Assembly (NCBI RefSeq): GCF_001713475.1
Contig: NZ_CP016499.1
Coordinates: 1,736,001-1,800,000, forward strand
Reading direction: 5' to 3'
Length of the DNA: 64,000 nt
Origin: Agrobacterium sp. RAC06
GTDB taxonomy: Bacteria; Pseudomonadota; Alphaproteobacteria; Rhizobiales; Rhizobiaceae
Under the pieces are notes generated by a model, which was not told where the DNA came from, made no database searches, and worked only from the letters and a program-made list of their open reading frames with translations. This document shows positions 33,410 through 42,839 of this stretch, in pieces (the first letter of the stretch is position 1; every line of letters starts with the position of its first letter). The position numbers were made by a program, and so were the translations under genes.

Positions 33410-35230
33410 ATGAAAAACCTCCGGATTTCCTTCCAGCTGATCTTGCTGATCGGTGGCCTGATGGCGGCTTTTGCCGCCGCCACTTATCTGCAGGTCCGTT
33501 CCTCCACCGAGACCATCTACCAGCAGCGCTATGAACTTCTGAGAACACAGGTGGAATCGGCGCTCTCGGTCATGAAGGACTACAACGACCGCGCCGCGGC
33601 TGGCGAGTTCTCCGTCGAGGAGGCCCAGAAGCTCGCTTACGGGCAGGTTGGAAAGATGCGCTTCGAGCCGGACGGCTATTTCTTCGCCTATGACTACGAC
33701 GTCGTGATGGTTTTTCATCCCAATACCAAACTGGTCGGCAATTCCGGCAAGGGCAAGGGCGACCCCAACGGCTTCCTCTACCGCGACGAACTGGTCAAGC
33801 TCGGTCGCGCCGGCGGCGGTTTCGTAGAGTTCATCGGTCCCAAGCCGGGCCAGGATCCGAACGATTACAGCTTCCCGAAGGCCGCTTACGGCAAGGCGTT
33901 CGAGCCCTGGAACCTCGTCGTTGTCACGGGCCTCTATACCGACGACCTGAAGGCCGAGATCCGGTCCAGCATCATGAAGACGGTCGGCATGTCCGCCGGG
34001 ATCTTCTTCCTTGCTCTGATCGCGGCCTATTTCGTCATCCGCAACATCACCACCCCGCTCAAGGCGATCCATGACGCGCTGGAAGCCGTGGCCGACGAGA
34101 ATGTCAACATTGCCATCCCGCATACCGACCTCAGCAACGAGATCGGCATGATGGCGACCGCCACGAAGAGCCTGCAGGACAAGGTGCGCGAGCGCCATGC
34201 GCTCGCCGCCCGCCAGGAAGAGCAGAAACGCGAACTCGACAGCGAACGCAGCCAGAATGCAGAAGCGCAGCTTGCTGAAGCTCGCCAGCAGGCGCATGTC
34301 GTTTCGACCATCGGCAAGTCGCTGGAACAGCTCGCCCATGGCGACCTGACGGTGCGTTGCGCCGATCTGGGCCCGAAATATGCGGCACTCCGTGACAACT
34401 TCAACGATGCGCTCGCCCGTCTCGAAGAGGCCATGGCCCGCGTCAACCTCAAGGGCAACGATATTGCCGTATCGAAGGAAGAGATCCGTCGGGCCTCGGG
34501 TGAGCTTGCCACCCGCACCGAACGTCAGGCCGCCAATCTGGAGGAGACGTCTGCCGCCCTCGACGAGCTCACCGTCGCAGTTCGCCAGACGGCGGATGGC
34601 GCACGGGAAGCCGCCAATCGCGTCGGCACGGTCAGCGACGAGGCCCGCCAGAGCGACGAGATCGTTACCAAGGCGATCAACGCCATGAGCGGCATCGAGC
34701 AGTCTTCCGCCGAGATCACCAAGATCATCGGCGTGATCGACGAAATCGCTTTCCAGACCAACCTGCTTGCACTGAACGCCGGTGTCGAGGCGGCCCGTGC
34801 GGGCGAAAGCGGCAAGGGCTTCGCCGTCGTTGCGCAGGAAGTTCGCGAGCTTGCCCAGCGCTCCGCGGCTGCCGCCAAGGAGATCAAGGACCAGATCGCC
34901 CGCTCGTCGGCTCAGGTCGAACAGGGCGTGCAGCTGGTCGGCCAGACCGGCGAAGCGCTGAAGCGCATTTCCGACCAGATCGCCAGCGCCAACGACATCG
35001 TCTCGAAGATCTCGCACAGCGCCCAGGAGCAGGACACGACGCTTCGGTCGATCTCGTCCGCAGTCAACCAGCTCGATACGGCAACCCAGCAGAATGCGGC
35101 AATGGCCGAGGAAACGACAGCTTCGGCCGAGGTTCTCGCCAACGACACCGGCGACCTGCTGGACCTGATCCGCAGCTTCAAGACCAGCCAGGCTGGTGCC
35201 GGCCAGCCGCAGTATCGCATGGCGAGCTGA
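33410..35230 (+). CDS. Methyl-accepting chemotaxis protein with Cache sensor
   Basis: A 606-residue transmembrane chemoreceptor. Helix 1 about residues 9-25, a periplasmic single Cache domain ([17 protein letters not shown], then [14 protein letters not shown]), helix 2 about 195-212 ([14 protein letters not shown]), then HAMP segments and the signalling domain with the conserved tip [20 protein letters not shown]. The C-terminus QYRMAS lacks a CheR-docking pentapeptide. Single-Cache receptors often sense small organic acids; the ligand is unknown. It is monocistronic. Upstream DNA at 33283-33304 carries three closely spaced TTAA words. Confidence 0.94.
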   Translation: MKNLRISFQLILLIGGLMAAFAAATYLQVRSSTETIYQQRYELLRTQVESALSVMKDYNDRAAAGEFSVEEAQKLAYGQVGKMRFEPDGYFFAYDYDVVMVFHPNTKLVGNSGKGKGDPNGFLYRDELVKLGRAGGGFVEFIGPKPGQDPNDYSFPKAAYGKAFEPWNLVVVTGLYTDDLKAEIRSSIMKTVGMSAGIFFLALIAAYFVIRNITTPLKAIHDALEAVADENVNIAIPHTDLSNEIGMMATATKSLQDKVRERHALAARQEEQKRELDSERSQNAEAQLAEARQQAHVVSTIGKSLEQLAHGDLTVRCADLGPKYAALRDNFNDALARLEEAMARVNLKGNDIAVSKEEIRRASGELATRTERQAANLEETSAALDELTVAVRQTADGAREAANRVGTVSDEARQSDEIVTKAINAMSGIEQSSAEITKIIGVIDEIAFQTNLLALNAGVEAARAGESGKGFAVVAQEVRELAQRSAAAAKEIKDQIARSSAQVEQGVQLVGQTGEALKRISDQIASANDIVSKISHSAQEQDTTLRSISSAVNQLDTATQQNAAMAEETTASAEVLANDTGDLLDLIRSFKTSQAGAGQPQYRMAS

Positions 35231-35253
35231 GCGAACACCGCTTCCATGAACAC

Positions 35254-35281
35254 AAGGCCGCCGGAGCAATCCGGCGGCCTT
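35254..35281. terminator. Intrinsic terminator between convergent genes
   Basis: AAGGCCGCCGGA and TCCGGCGGCCTT form a perfect 12-bp stem with loop GCAA. It lies between the chemoreceptor stop and the convergent DUF523 stop and can act in both directions. Confidence 0.82.
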
Positions 35282-35288
35282 CCTCGTT

Positions 35289-35783
35289 TCAGCGGATGCT
35301 TTTGATGTGCGCTTCGAGCTTGTCGAGTTCCAGGTCCGAGAAGACTTCGATGCCTGCCTGGCGCATTAGGGCTGCCGTGACGCCGAAACCGGGATGGCGG
35401 GTGCCGGAAAACGAGCCGTCATAGATGAAGTCGGAACCGCAGGACGGGCTGCCGTCGATGAGAAGGGCTACGTCGCAGCCCTGCTCCCGGGCAAAGGCGA
35501 CGGCCTTGCGGCCACCCTCGATAAATTCCGCAGTGACGTCGCCGCCTGTCACTTCCAACACCCGGGCCCGACCGGCAAGGACATCGTCACCGTTTTTGCC
35601 GCCTTCGATTTCAGCGGGTGGACGTGGCGTCGGCAGGCCGCCGGCCTGTTCGGGGCAGTAACCGACGAGCCGGCCCTCGGTCTTCCAACGCTCAATCAGG
35701 GGATCGTGGAGGGGCTTGCCCTTGCCGTCGTAACGGACAGGGCGCCCGAGCAGGCAGGCGCTTATGAGAATCTTGGGGGGCAT
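35289..35783 (-). CDS. DUF523-family protein
   Basis: A 164-residue protein. Motifs: ILISACLLGRPVRYDGKGKP at the start, GYCPEQAGGLPTPRPPAEI in the middle and LLIDGSPSCG later, with conserved cysteines spaced as in the DUF523 family, whose function I do not know to be established. The cysteines could bind metal. It starts five bases past the parE stop, so it appears to be the third gene of a parD-parE transcript. The start is ATG at 35783 with a weak ribosome site. Confidence 0.85.
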   Translation of the reverse strand: MPPKILISACLLGRPVRYDGKGKPLHDPLIERWKTEGRLVGYCPEQAGGLPTPRPPAEIEGGKNGDDVLAGRARVLEVTGGDVTAEFIEGGRKAVAFAREQGCDVALLIDGSPSCGSDFIYDGSFSGTRHPGFGVTAALMRQAGIEVFSDLELDKLEAHIKSIR

Positions 35784-35788
35784 CAAGG

Positions 35789-36088
35789 TCAGTCGTCCAG
35801 TTTACCCAGATAGTCGGCTCGCTCGTGAATGATGCGCACAACTTCCACCATGCTATCCTCCAGAATGACGTAGAAGATCAGATGTGAGCCGCAACGCCTG
35901 CGGCGGTAACCAGGCCGCAATGAACGTACCTCGCTGCCTAAAAACGGATGGACTCCGATTTCCCCGATCATCGCAAGGATCTGCCTGAGGTATCGCTCGG
36001 CTTGAGCCTCAGACCATCGATCCCGCGTGTAGTCACCGATTTCGAGAAAATCCTGGCGTGCGGCCGGACTGAGCCGGATCTCAGCCAC
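35789..36088 (-). CDS. parE: ParE/RelE-family toxin
   Basis: A 99-residue toxin: IRLSPAARQDFLEIGDYTRD, YLRQILAMIGEIGVHPFLGSE, then CGSHLIFYVI and VRIIHERADY, all standard for ParE proteins. The start is GTG at 36088, inside the last eight bases of parD, with GGAAAAGCC before it. It differs clearly from the toxin at 20563 (low identity by eye), so the two modules are not a recent duplication. Confidence 0.9.
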   Translation of the reverse strand: MAEIRLSPAARQDFLEIGDYTRDRWSEAQAERYLRQILAMIGEIGVHPFLGSEVRSLRPGYRRRRCGSHLIFYVILEDSMVEVVRIIHERADYLGKLDD

Positions 36089-36332
36089 GGCTTTTCCATC
36101 TTTCGCGAACGGAAGTCATGAGATCTTCTGGATCGAAAGAAACGGAGGGCCCACTGTTTTCCCCCTCGATCAGCGCGTTGCGCAGCCATTCGACCCTGGC
36201 CTGCTCCTCCTTCAAAAGCTGCAGACCGGCTTCGACCACCTCTTGCGCCGACTTAAACTGGCCGCTTTCGAGCTGGGCGTCGATGAAGCTGTCAAAGGGC
36301 TCAGCGATGGTCACCTGGACGGGCTTGTTCAT
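36081..36332 (-). CDS. parD: ParD-family antitoxin
   Basis: An 83-residue ribbon-helix-helix antitoxin: QVTIAEPFDSFIDAQLESGQ, FKSAQEVVEAGLQLLKEEQ, then the toxin-binding C-terminal part with GPSVSFDPEDLMTSV. GGAGG precedes the ATG at 36332. It overlaps parE by eight bases. A terminator of the glyS gene lies 78 bases upstream, so the module has its own promoter in the 36333-36405 gap. Confidence 0.9.
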   Translation of the reverse strand: MNKPVQVTIAEPFDSFIDAQLESGQFKSAQEVVEAGLQLLKEEQARVEWLRNALIEGENSGPSVSFDPEDLMTSVRERWKSRG

Positions 36333-36402
36333 GCGAGTGGCCTCCGGCTTTCTTCGCGTCAAGAATAACACAAGATATCGCGGTCAGAAAACGGTCACTG
36401 GA

Positions 36403-36428
36403 AATGAAAAACCCCGCCGAAGCGGGGT
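36403..36428 (-). terminator. Intrinsic terminator of glyS
   Basis: Minus strand: ACCCCGC, loop TTCG, GCGGGGT followed by TTTT. It lies 10 bases past the glyS stop. Confidence 0.93.
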
Positions 36429-36437
36429 CTCAAATCA

Positions 36438-38591
36438 TCAGCCTGTGATCTTGGAGAAGTCGGCGACCGTTGCAGTCGCCTCGCGGATCGCCTTCAGGAG
36501 CGCCAGACGGTTGGCACGGATGGCGGCGTCCTCGTCGTTGACCAGGACGTCCTCGAAGAACTTGTCGACCGGGCCGCGCAGCGTCGAGAGTGCCTGCATG
36601 GCGGAGCGGAAGTCTTCCGATGCCACGGCCTCGGCGGCGGATTTCGAGGCGGACTGGATGGCGGCAAAGAGGGACTTTTCCGCGTCGAGCTTCAACAGCG
36701 CTTCCGAGACGCCATCGGCGACGACGGTGCCCTTCTTCTCTTCGGCTGCCAGCAACTGGGTGGCGCGCTTGGTGCCGGACAAGAGGTTCAGGCCGTCTTC
36801 CGAGGTGATGAAGGCGGTCAAGGCCTCTGCCTTGCGAGCGACCATCAGGAGATCGTCGGCCTCAGGCGTCAGCACGGCATCGATGATGTCGTGGCGGGCG
36901 CCCTGGTCGCGGAGATAGACCTTGAGGCGGTCGTGGAAGAAGGAGAGGAGGTCGGCATCCTTGGCGACCGATGCGATCGGCAGCCGGATACCCTTCTCCA
37001 AAATCATCCGCACAACACCCAGCGCCGCACGACGCAGCGCATAGGGATCCTTCGAGCCGGTCGGCTTTTCGTTGATCGCCCAAAAGCCCACAAGCGTGTC
37101 CAGCTTGTCCGCGAGCGCGACTGTCAGGCCGACCTTGTCTTCCGGCAGGCGGTCGGAAGGGCCATTCGGCTTCCAGTGATCTTCGATCGCGGCAGCGATA
37201 GAGGCGTTCTCGCCCTGCAGAAGTGCGTATTTGCGGCCCATCGCGCCCTGGAGTTCGGGGAATTCGCCGACGGCTTCGGTGCGCAGGTCGGCTTTCGCCA
37301 GCACCACGGCGCGGTCGACGAGGGCGGCATCGGCGCCCACGATCGGAGCCAGCACCTTGGCCAGCGCCCGGATGCGCGCGACGCGCTCGCCTTGCGTGCC
37401 GAGCTTGGCGTGGAAGGTGACGTTCAGCGCGTCGAGCTTCGCCATGCGCTGGTCGAGCGGCTTCCTGAGATCCAGATCGAACTTGGCGGCGGATGCCTTC
37501 AGCGTGTCGAGGTCCGGCAGGTCGCCCTGGTCGCGCTTCCAGAAATGGAGGGCATCGGACAGGCGGGCGCGCACGACCTTGCCATTGCCATGCATGATCT
37601 CGCGGCCGCCGTCGGTGGCCTGTATGTTGGAGATCAGGATGAAATGGTTGGAGAGCTTGTCCGGCTGCCCTTGAGGGCGCACGACAAAGCACTTCTGGTT
37701 GGTCTTGATCGTCAGGCGGATGATCTCGGCAGGGATCGAGAGGTAATCCTCTTCGAACGTGCCGAGCAGGACCTGCGGCCATTCGACGAGGCCGGAGACT
37801 TCCTCCAGCAGGCCCTCGTCCTCGACCAGTTCCAGGCCATTGGCAAAGGCGATGTCGCGGGCGTCATGCAGGATCATGTCCTTGCGGCGCTCGGCATCGA
37901 GGATGACCTTGGCGCGTTCCAGGCTCGAAACGTAGTCGTCGAAGCGCTTGACGGTGATGGCGTCGGGCGCGTGGAAGCGGTGGCCATAGGTGACGTTGCC
38001 CGCCACAATGCCATCGATCTCGAAGGGGATGACCTGCACTTCGTCATGCTCGGGGCCGAAGGTGCAGACGATCGACTGCAGCGGGCGCACCCAGCGCAGG
38101 CTTTCCATGCCCTTGCCCTCGATGCCGCCAAAGCTTGAGCCCTTGGGCATCGAGGCAAAGCCCGAGCGCATCGACTTCGGCCAGGGGAAGGCCCTGATGA
38201 TGCCGGGCATGACATCGGCGATGATCTCTTCGGCCGCACGGCCGGGCTTTTCCATGTAGGCGACGTAGAAATCGCCCTTCTTCGGATCGGTCTTGATGAT
38301 GGCCTGGTCGATCGAGGTGAGGCCAGCGCCGCGCAGGAAGCCGTCGATCGCTCCTTGAGGCGCCGAGACGCTTGGGCCCTTCTTCTCTTCCTTGATGTCG
38401 GCGGAACGGGCGGTTAGGCCACGGATATCCAGCGTCAGGCGCCGGGGCGTCCAGTATTCGCGCGCGCCCTCATAGGTGAGACCCGCATCGACAAGCGCAT
38501 CGGTGACCATCTTCTTCAGATCGCCAGCCGCCTTGCGCTGCATGCGGGCGGGGATTTCTTCGGAGCGGAGTTCGAGCAGGAGATCGGGCAT
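36438..38591 (-). CDS. glyS: Glycyl-tRNA synthetase beta subunit
   Basis: Large subunit of the alpha2beta2 bacterial glycyl-tRNA synthetase, needed for tRNA-Gly binding. The 717-residue product begins [16 protein letters not shown], the family's N-terminal signature, and has the HD-like region and a C-terminal anticodon-binding domain ([15 protein letters not shown]). Length is usual. The catalytic alpha subunit glyQ is 6.7 kb away on the same strand, with six genes between them, instead of directly adjacent. Confidence 0.96.
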   Translation of the reverse strand: MPDLLLELRSEEIPARMQRKAAGDLKKMVTDALVDAGLTYEGAREYWTPRRLTLDIRGLTARSADIKEEKKGPSVSAPQGAIDGFLRGAGLTSIDQAIIKTDPKKGDFYVAYMEKPGRAAEEIIADVMPGIIRAFPWPKSMRSGFASMPKGSSFGGIEGKGMESLRWVRPLQSIVCTFGPEHDEVQVIPFEIDGIVAGNVTYGHRFHAPDAITVKRFDDYVSSLERAKVILDAERRKDMILHDARDIAFANGLELVEDEGLLEEVSGLVEWPQVLLGTFEEDYLSIPAEIIRLTIKTNQKCFVVRPQGQPDKLSNHFILISNIQATDGGREIMHGNGKVVRARLSDALHFWKRDQGDLPDLDTLKASAAKFDLDLRKPLDQRMAKLDALNVTFHAKLGTQGERVARIRALAKVLAPIVGADAALVDRAVVLAKADLRTEAVGEFPELQGAMGRKYALLQGENASIAAAIEDHWKPNGPSDRLPEDKVGLTVALADKLDTLVGFWAINEKPTGSKDPYALRRAALGVVRMILEKGIRLPIASVAKDADLLSFFHDRLKVYLRDQGARHDIIDAVLTPEADDLLMVARKAEALTAFITSEDGLNLLSGTKRATQLLAAEEKKGTVVADGVSEALLKLDAEKSLFAAIQSASKSAAEAVASEDFRSAMQALSTLRGPVDKFFEDVLVNDEDAAIRANRLALLKAIREATATVADFSKITG

Positions 38592-38709
38592 CGGGTCTGA
38601 CTTTTCGAGATGTTGCTTGAGGCTGCGGCGGACTTAGCAAGCCCTGCGACAAAAGTCATCCATGGATCGGCGCAAAATGGCGGGTGGATCAGGCGGCGGC
38701 CAGGGGATC

Positions 38710-38757
38710 CCCCCCACCCGCGCGTTACGCGCGACCTCCTCCCACAAGGGGGAGGTG
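38710..38757. repeat. Two tandem hairpins, REP-like
   Basis: CGCGCGT-T-ACGCGCG (38719-38733) is directly followed by ACCTCC-T-CCC, ACAA, GGG-GGAGGT (38734-38756). This text resembles small palindromic repeats dispersed in rhizobial intergenic DNA. On the minus strand it follows the DUF2207 stop and may protect or end that transcript. Confidence 0.55.
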
Positions 38758-38762
38758 GATGG

Positions 38763-40697
38763 CTACCACCCTCCCCCGCCACCGCCGCCGCCGCCACCGC
38801 CGGAGGAGCCGCCGGAGAAGCCTGACGAGGACGAGGAGCTGGAAGGCGGTGGCGTCGGGATGGTGGAGGCGATGGTTGAGGCCATGGACGATGAGAAGCC
38901 GCCGATGCGGTCACCGAACCCGCCGGGATTGCTGCCGTGATACCAGCCGGGGCTGTAGGCGGCGGTCGCGGCGCCTGCGGCAGCGGTTGCGAGCCAGGTT
39001 TCGAAGGTCCGCGACCAGGGCTTTTCGACGCCGAGGGCCACCGCGTAAGGCAGGAGCTTTTCGAAATGGCTGGGCGACATCGTCGGCGCGCCGGCCATGT
39101 TCATCCGGTCCTTTTCGGCCAATGTCAGATAAATGCGCAGGCCCTCGATGCCGTCCATCAGCTTGCGGCCGAGCGGCGTCGGCGCGCCCATCAGGAAGAA
39201 GAAGAGCAGGTTGACCAGGAGGATGCCACCGAAGGCGATGAGCACCGGGAATTGGTGGGTGGATTCGAGGTCCATCCACATGGAGATCAGCATCAGGCTC
39301 ATGGTGGAGAGCGCGACAAAGCCGATCAGGGCCAGCGCCAGGACGGCGATGATCTTGCTGAAGAGAGAGCGGCCCCGCCTGAACGAGTTGACCAGCCCGA
39401 TGGTGAAAGTACCGAAGAACACCGAGAAGAAGGTCGGCACGAAGATCAGCGCATAGACGTCCTCGTCGAGGTCTCCGAAAATGAAAAGTGCTGCGACCAC
39501 GGCAATCGAGAGGCCGATGCCGAGCGAAGTGTAGCCGGGATTGCCATTGTAGTACTTGTTGCGGTGTTCCTTTTCGATGGCCTGGCGGAAGCGGTTACCG
39601 ACCGATTGCACCTTTTTGCCGTTGGCCTTGTCGATGACGAGCGTGTCGCCGCTTGACGGAATTTCCGCAATCAGAGCAGCCTCACCGGACTGCAGCTTGC
39701 TGGTGACGGTCTTCTTCGTGCGGCGGATGGTGATGCTGCTGTCGAGATCATCGAGCTCGACATAGCCAGCAACTGCGAGATTGAGTGCTGCGGCGGAAAG
39801 TGCTGTCCAGCCGGCACCTGAGAAGCCTTTGTTATCGATGTAATTAACTAGCGCAGGAGAGATGCCTTCCGGCGGATCCCAGCGGGGGACCACGATACCT
39901 TTTGGCGGATCGCGGCCGACGGCGACCCAGGAGCGCAGGTAATAGAGGAAGATGACGGCCAGGCCGCCGAAGCCGATGATGGTGTTGAGGTTGTCGCGGA
40001 TGAACCACCAGGTGCTGTCTTCCGACGAGGGCGCTGCCACCACGCCCTTGTCGAAGGCGAGCACGATGGTCAGGCCTTCGTTCGGGCTCAGTGGCTGCGT
40101 GGTCTGGAATTCGAGACCGTTCGATCCCGGGATTTCACGGGCGTTCTGAGCGGTGGAACCCGATGGACCGGTGTAGACGGTGGTTCTTGTCGGAACGGCA
40201 TCATCTGGAAGCGTGACGGTCGCGCCCGCGCGATCGATCGGGAAGAGCCAGCCATTGCCTGTCACGTTCCAATAGAGCTCGTCGTGATCGTCGAAGTAAC
40301 GGATTTGCCGGCCGGTCCGGTAGGTTATGGTGTAGGTGTATTCGCCTGGCTGGAGGAAGACGTCGGCTGAGCCGGTATAGATACGGATGCCGCCGGAGAC
40401 GGTTTCGGTATGGTTGGCTTCCGGCCGACCGTCCCGTTCAACCGAAATCAGCTCGAAATCGACCTTCTGGCGAAAGCCCCGCGCATCCTGGGCATAAAGC
40501 GGGAAGTCGCGGAAAATTCCGCGCCTGATCTCGTTGCCCTCGGCATTGACGGTGATCGTTTCCGTCATCTCGATCGTAGCGTCGGGCAGGACCACGATAT
40601 CGGCGTGGTAGTCGCGGATGACCTCTTCAGCCTGCGCGCCGCATGCCATCCAGAGAAAGAGAAGGAAGGCGGAGCACAGGCGAAGCAGTGAGGTCAT
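38763..40697 (-). CDS. DUF2207 membrane protein with poly-glycine C-terminus
   Basis: A 644-residue membrane protein: signal peptide to about residue 23 (CGAQA-EEV), a beta-rich extracytoplasmic domain ([44 protein letters not shown]), one membrane helix near residue 245, and three or four more from about 420 to 530. It ends in a serine run and [17 protein letters not shown]. The family commonly accompanies LemA, whose gene lies two genes upstream here. Its ATG overlaps the aroA stop (ATGA), so translation is coupled to aroA. Function unknown, likely envelope-related. Confidence 0.9.
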   Translation of the reverse strand: MTSLLRLCSAFLLFLWMACGAQAEEVIRDYHADIVVLPDATIEMTETITVNAEGNEIRRGIFRDFPLYAQDARGFRQKVDFELISVERDGRPEANHTETVSGGIRIYTGSADVFLQPGEYTYTITYRTGRQIRYFDDHDELYWNVTGNGWLFPIDRAGATVTLPDDAVPTRTTVYTGPSGSTAQNAREIPGSNGLEFQTTQPLSPNEGLTIVLAFDKGVVAAPSSEDSTWWFIRDNLNTIIGFGGLAVIFLYYLRSWVAVGRDPPKGIVVPRWDPPEGISPALVNYIDNKGFSGAGWTALSAAALNLAVAGYVELDDLDSSITIRRTKKTVTSKLQSGEAALIAEIPSSGDTLVIDKANGKKVQSVGNRFRQAIEKEHRNKYYNGNPGYTSLGIGLSIAVVAALFIFGDLDEDVYALIFVPTFFSVFFGTFTIGLVNSFRRGRSLFSKIIAVLALALIGFVALSTMSLMLISMWMDLESTHQFPVLIAFGGILLVNLLFFFLMGAPTPLGRKLMDGIEGLRIYLTLAEKDRMNMAGAPTMSPSHFEKLLPYAVALGVEKPWSRTFETWLATAAAGAATAAYSPGWYHGSNPGGFGDRIGGFSSSMASTIASTIPTPPPSSSSSSSGFSGGSSGGGGGGGGGGGW

Positions 40698-41959
40698 TTC
40701 GGATCGTTCCTGACGAGTTCGACGCCGAGTGAGGCGAGCGCATCCCAGTAGGCGGGATAGGTCTTGGCGACACAACCGGGGTCGAGGATGGTGATGTCGC
40801 GGATCTTGAGACCCGCGAGCGCAAAGCTCATGGCGATGCGGTGATCGGCGAAGGTATCGATGTCAGCCGGCAGCGACTGGCCTGCGAGCGACGGGTCCGA
40901 GAAGACCACGAGGTCGTCGCCCTCTTCCTTGGCCAGGCCCTCGCGGATGTTGTTGAGGCCAGTGGAGACGGCGCGGATGCGGTCGCATTCCTTGACGCGC
41001 AAGTTCTCGATGCCAACGAAGCGCACGGGCGTCTCGTTGAAGGCGGCGAGCACGGCAATCGTCGGGATCGCATCCTGCATCTGACTGCCATCGATCACGG
41101 CCGGCATGTTCGGGAACTGGGCGATCACGTCATAGGCCTTTGCGTCCGGCTGGGTGAAGGCATCCGATGGCGTGCCGATATCGATCTGGCCGTTGGTCAG
41201 GACTTCCGCGCCCCAGAGATAGGTGGCGGCAGAGGCATCCGGCTCGATGTGGAAATCGGTCGCGGTATAGCCGGTTGGCTGGATGACCCAGGAGGCCGAT
41301 GTCGGCTGCTCGACCCTGGCGCCGAAGGCGCGCATGGCCGACATCGTCAGGTCGATGTAGCCTCGGGCGCCGATATCGGCACCGGCAAGCTCGATGGTGA
41401 ACGGCTCCGAACCGCAGGCCGCCGCCATCTGGAGGGCCGAGACATACTGGCTCGAAAGGCCGGCATCGATGACCACGTGGTTCTTCTTGAAAGCGCCGTT
41501 GGCGTCGATCGCGACCGGAGGGCAACCGGAGGGCGCGGCGATGGCAACGCCGAGCGATTGCAGCGCCTCGACCAGCGGCTTGATCGGCCGCTTGCGCATG
41601 TGCTCGTCGCCATCAACGACGTAGCGGCCCTTGCCCAAAGCGAGTGCTGCGGTGAGGAATCGAGTGGCTGTGCCGGCATTGCCCAGGAAAAGCGGTTCCG
41701 CAGGCGACTTCAACTCGCCCGTGCTGGTGACGACGAAGGTGGTCGCATCCGGCTCCTCGACGGTGACGCCCATCTGACGGAGCGCTTCGGCCATGTAGCG
41801 GGTGTCGTCGCTCTTCAGCGCGCCGGTCAGGCGGCTCGTCCCCTTGGCGAGGCCTGCGAGCAGCAAAGCACGGTTGGTGATGGATTTCGAACCCGGAGGG
41901 CTCACCTTGCCGGTGAGGGCATGGGTGGGCGGAAGGATGGTCACACTGTCAGTCGTCAT
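40694..41959 (-). CDS. aroA: 3-phosphoshikimate 1-carboxyvinyltransferase (EPSP synthase), not CP4-type
   Basis: Shikimate-pathway enzyme joining PEP to shikimate 3-phosphate. In the 421-residue product the active-site residues are in place: [63 protein letters not shown] and VAKTYPAYW. The texts are of class I-like character and unlike the class II CP4 enzyme expected in Agrobacterium/Rhizobium, so this may be a second EPSP synthase. At the position of E. coli Pro101 (GTAMRPL) it has Phe. It lies between lemA and the DUF2207 gene and overlaps the latter. Confidence 0.93.
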   Translation of the reverse strand: MTTDSVTILPPTHALTGKVSPPGSKSITNRALLLAGLAKGTSRLTGALKSDDTRYMAEALRQMGVTVEEPDATTFVVTSTGELKSPAEPLFLGNAGTATRFLTAALALGKGRYVVDGDEHMRKRPIKPLVEALQSLGVAIAAPSGCPPVAIDANGAFKKNHVVIDAGLSSQYVSALQMAAACGSEPFTIELAGADIGARGYIDLTMSAMRAFGARVEQPTSASWVIQPTGYTATDFHIEPDASAATYLWGAEVLTNGQIDIGTPSDAFTQPDAKAYDVIAQFPNMPAVIDGSQMQDAIPTIAVLAAFNETPVRFVGIENLRVKECDRIRAVSTGLNNIREGLAKEEGDDLVVFSDPSLAGQSLPADIDTFADHRIAMSFALAGLKIRDITILDPGCVAKTYPAYWDALASLGVELVRNDPK

Positions 41960-42028
41960 TGATCTCAGTCTCTATGCATGGTCTTCAGCAGGCCTGCAAA
42001 GAAGCATGCTTTGCCTGTTTAACCGGTC

Positions 42029-42073
42029 GCGGGTTCTGGTTGGAAAACCTTAGAACAGTTTTCCGGAACCCGC
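42029..42073 (-). terminator. Long hairpin between lemA and aroA
   Basis: GCGGGTTC pairs with GAACCCGC, and inside it GGAAAAC with GTTTTCC. No clear T-run follows. It may be a partial terminator or processing site separating lemA from aroA. Confidence 0.5.
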
Positions 42074-42085
42074 TGGAAGTGGACG

Positions 42086-42637
42086 TCAGAACTTGACCGT
42101 CGGTACCGCACGGTCGGCCTCGTTGGCAATCTCGAAATAGGGTTTCTTCGAGAAGCCGAACTGGCCGGCGACGAGGTTGTTGGGGAAGCTCTCGACCTTG
42201 ACGTTCAGATCGCGGGCCGCGCCATTGTAATAGCGGCGCGACATCTGGATCTCGCCTTCAACGGTTTCGAGCGAACGCTGCAGCTCGAGGAAGTTCTCGT
42301 TGGCCTTCAGATCCGGATAGGCTTCGGCCAGCGCGATGATCCGGCCCAGCGCCGCCCCGAGCAGGCCTTCGGCCTGGGCGCGGCCAGCGACATCGCCCGC
42401 CGGCACGGCCTGGGCCTTGTTGCGCAATTCGACGACGTTCTCCAGCGTCTCCTTCTCATGGCCGGCATACCCCTTCACCGTCTCGATCAGATTGGGGATG
42501 AGATCTGCCCGGCGCTTCAACTGCACATCAATGCCCGACCAGGCTTCCTCCGCCATCTGCCGGGCCTTGACCAGACCGTTGTAGATGAAGACGAGGTAGG
42601 CGCCGATGGCGGCGATGATGGCCAGTGTCGTAAACAT
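42086..42637 (-). CDS. lemA: LemA-family protein
   Basis: A 183-residue membrane-anchored helical protein. One N-terminal helix (TTLAIIAAIGAYLVFIYNGL), then RRADLIPNLIETVKGYAGHE, the family signature, and YPDLKANENFLELQRSLETV with ISRRYYN-like RRYYNGAARDLN. Structure is an antiparallel helical bundle outside the membrane. Function is unknown. The gene pairs with DUF2207 in many bacteria; here aroA has come to lie between them. Confidence 0.93.
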   Translation of the reverse strand: MFTTLAIIAAIGAYLVFIYNGLVKARQMAEEAWSGIDVQLKRRADLIPNLIETVKGYAGHEKETLENVVELRNKAQAVPAGDVAGRAQAEGLLGAALGRIIALAEAYPDLKANENFLELQRSLETVEGEIQMSRRYYNGAARDLNVKVESFPNNLVAGQFGFSKKPYFEIANEADRAVPTVKF

Positions 42638-42839
42638 GAATGGCAGGCTCCCAGCTGATATGGCCGCACGTTAGCGGGTCAATATGGGAAAGTCATGATC
42701 GAAGTTCCGGCAAGCCCGAGACGGCGAGCCGGAAAACGCCATGGAAGTTTGCTTCAAATTCGACACATACGGGAGCCGCTCTGTTAATCCGAGACCACTA
42801 ATGTGAGCATTCGGTAGGTTTTTGCAGCGGAGCTGTCGC

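Noticed and set aside
33293..35269. 658-codon minus-strand frame opposite the chemoreceptor
   Set aside because: Complementary shadow of the highly conserved signalling domain; no start context.
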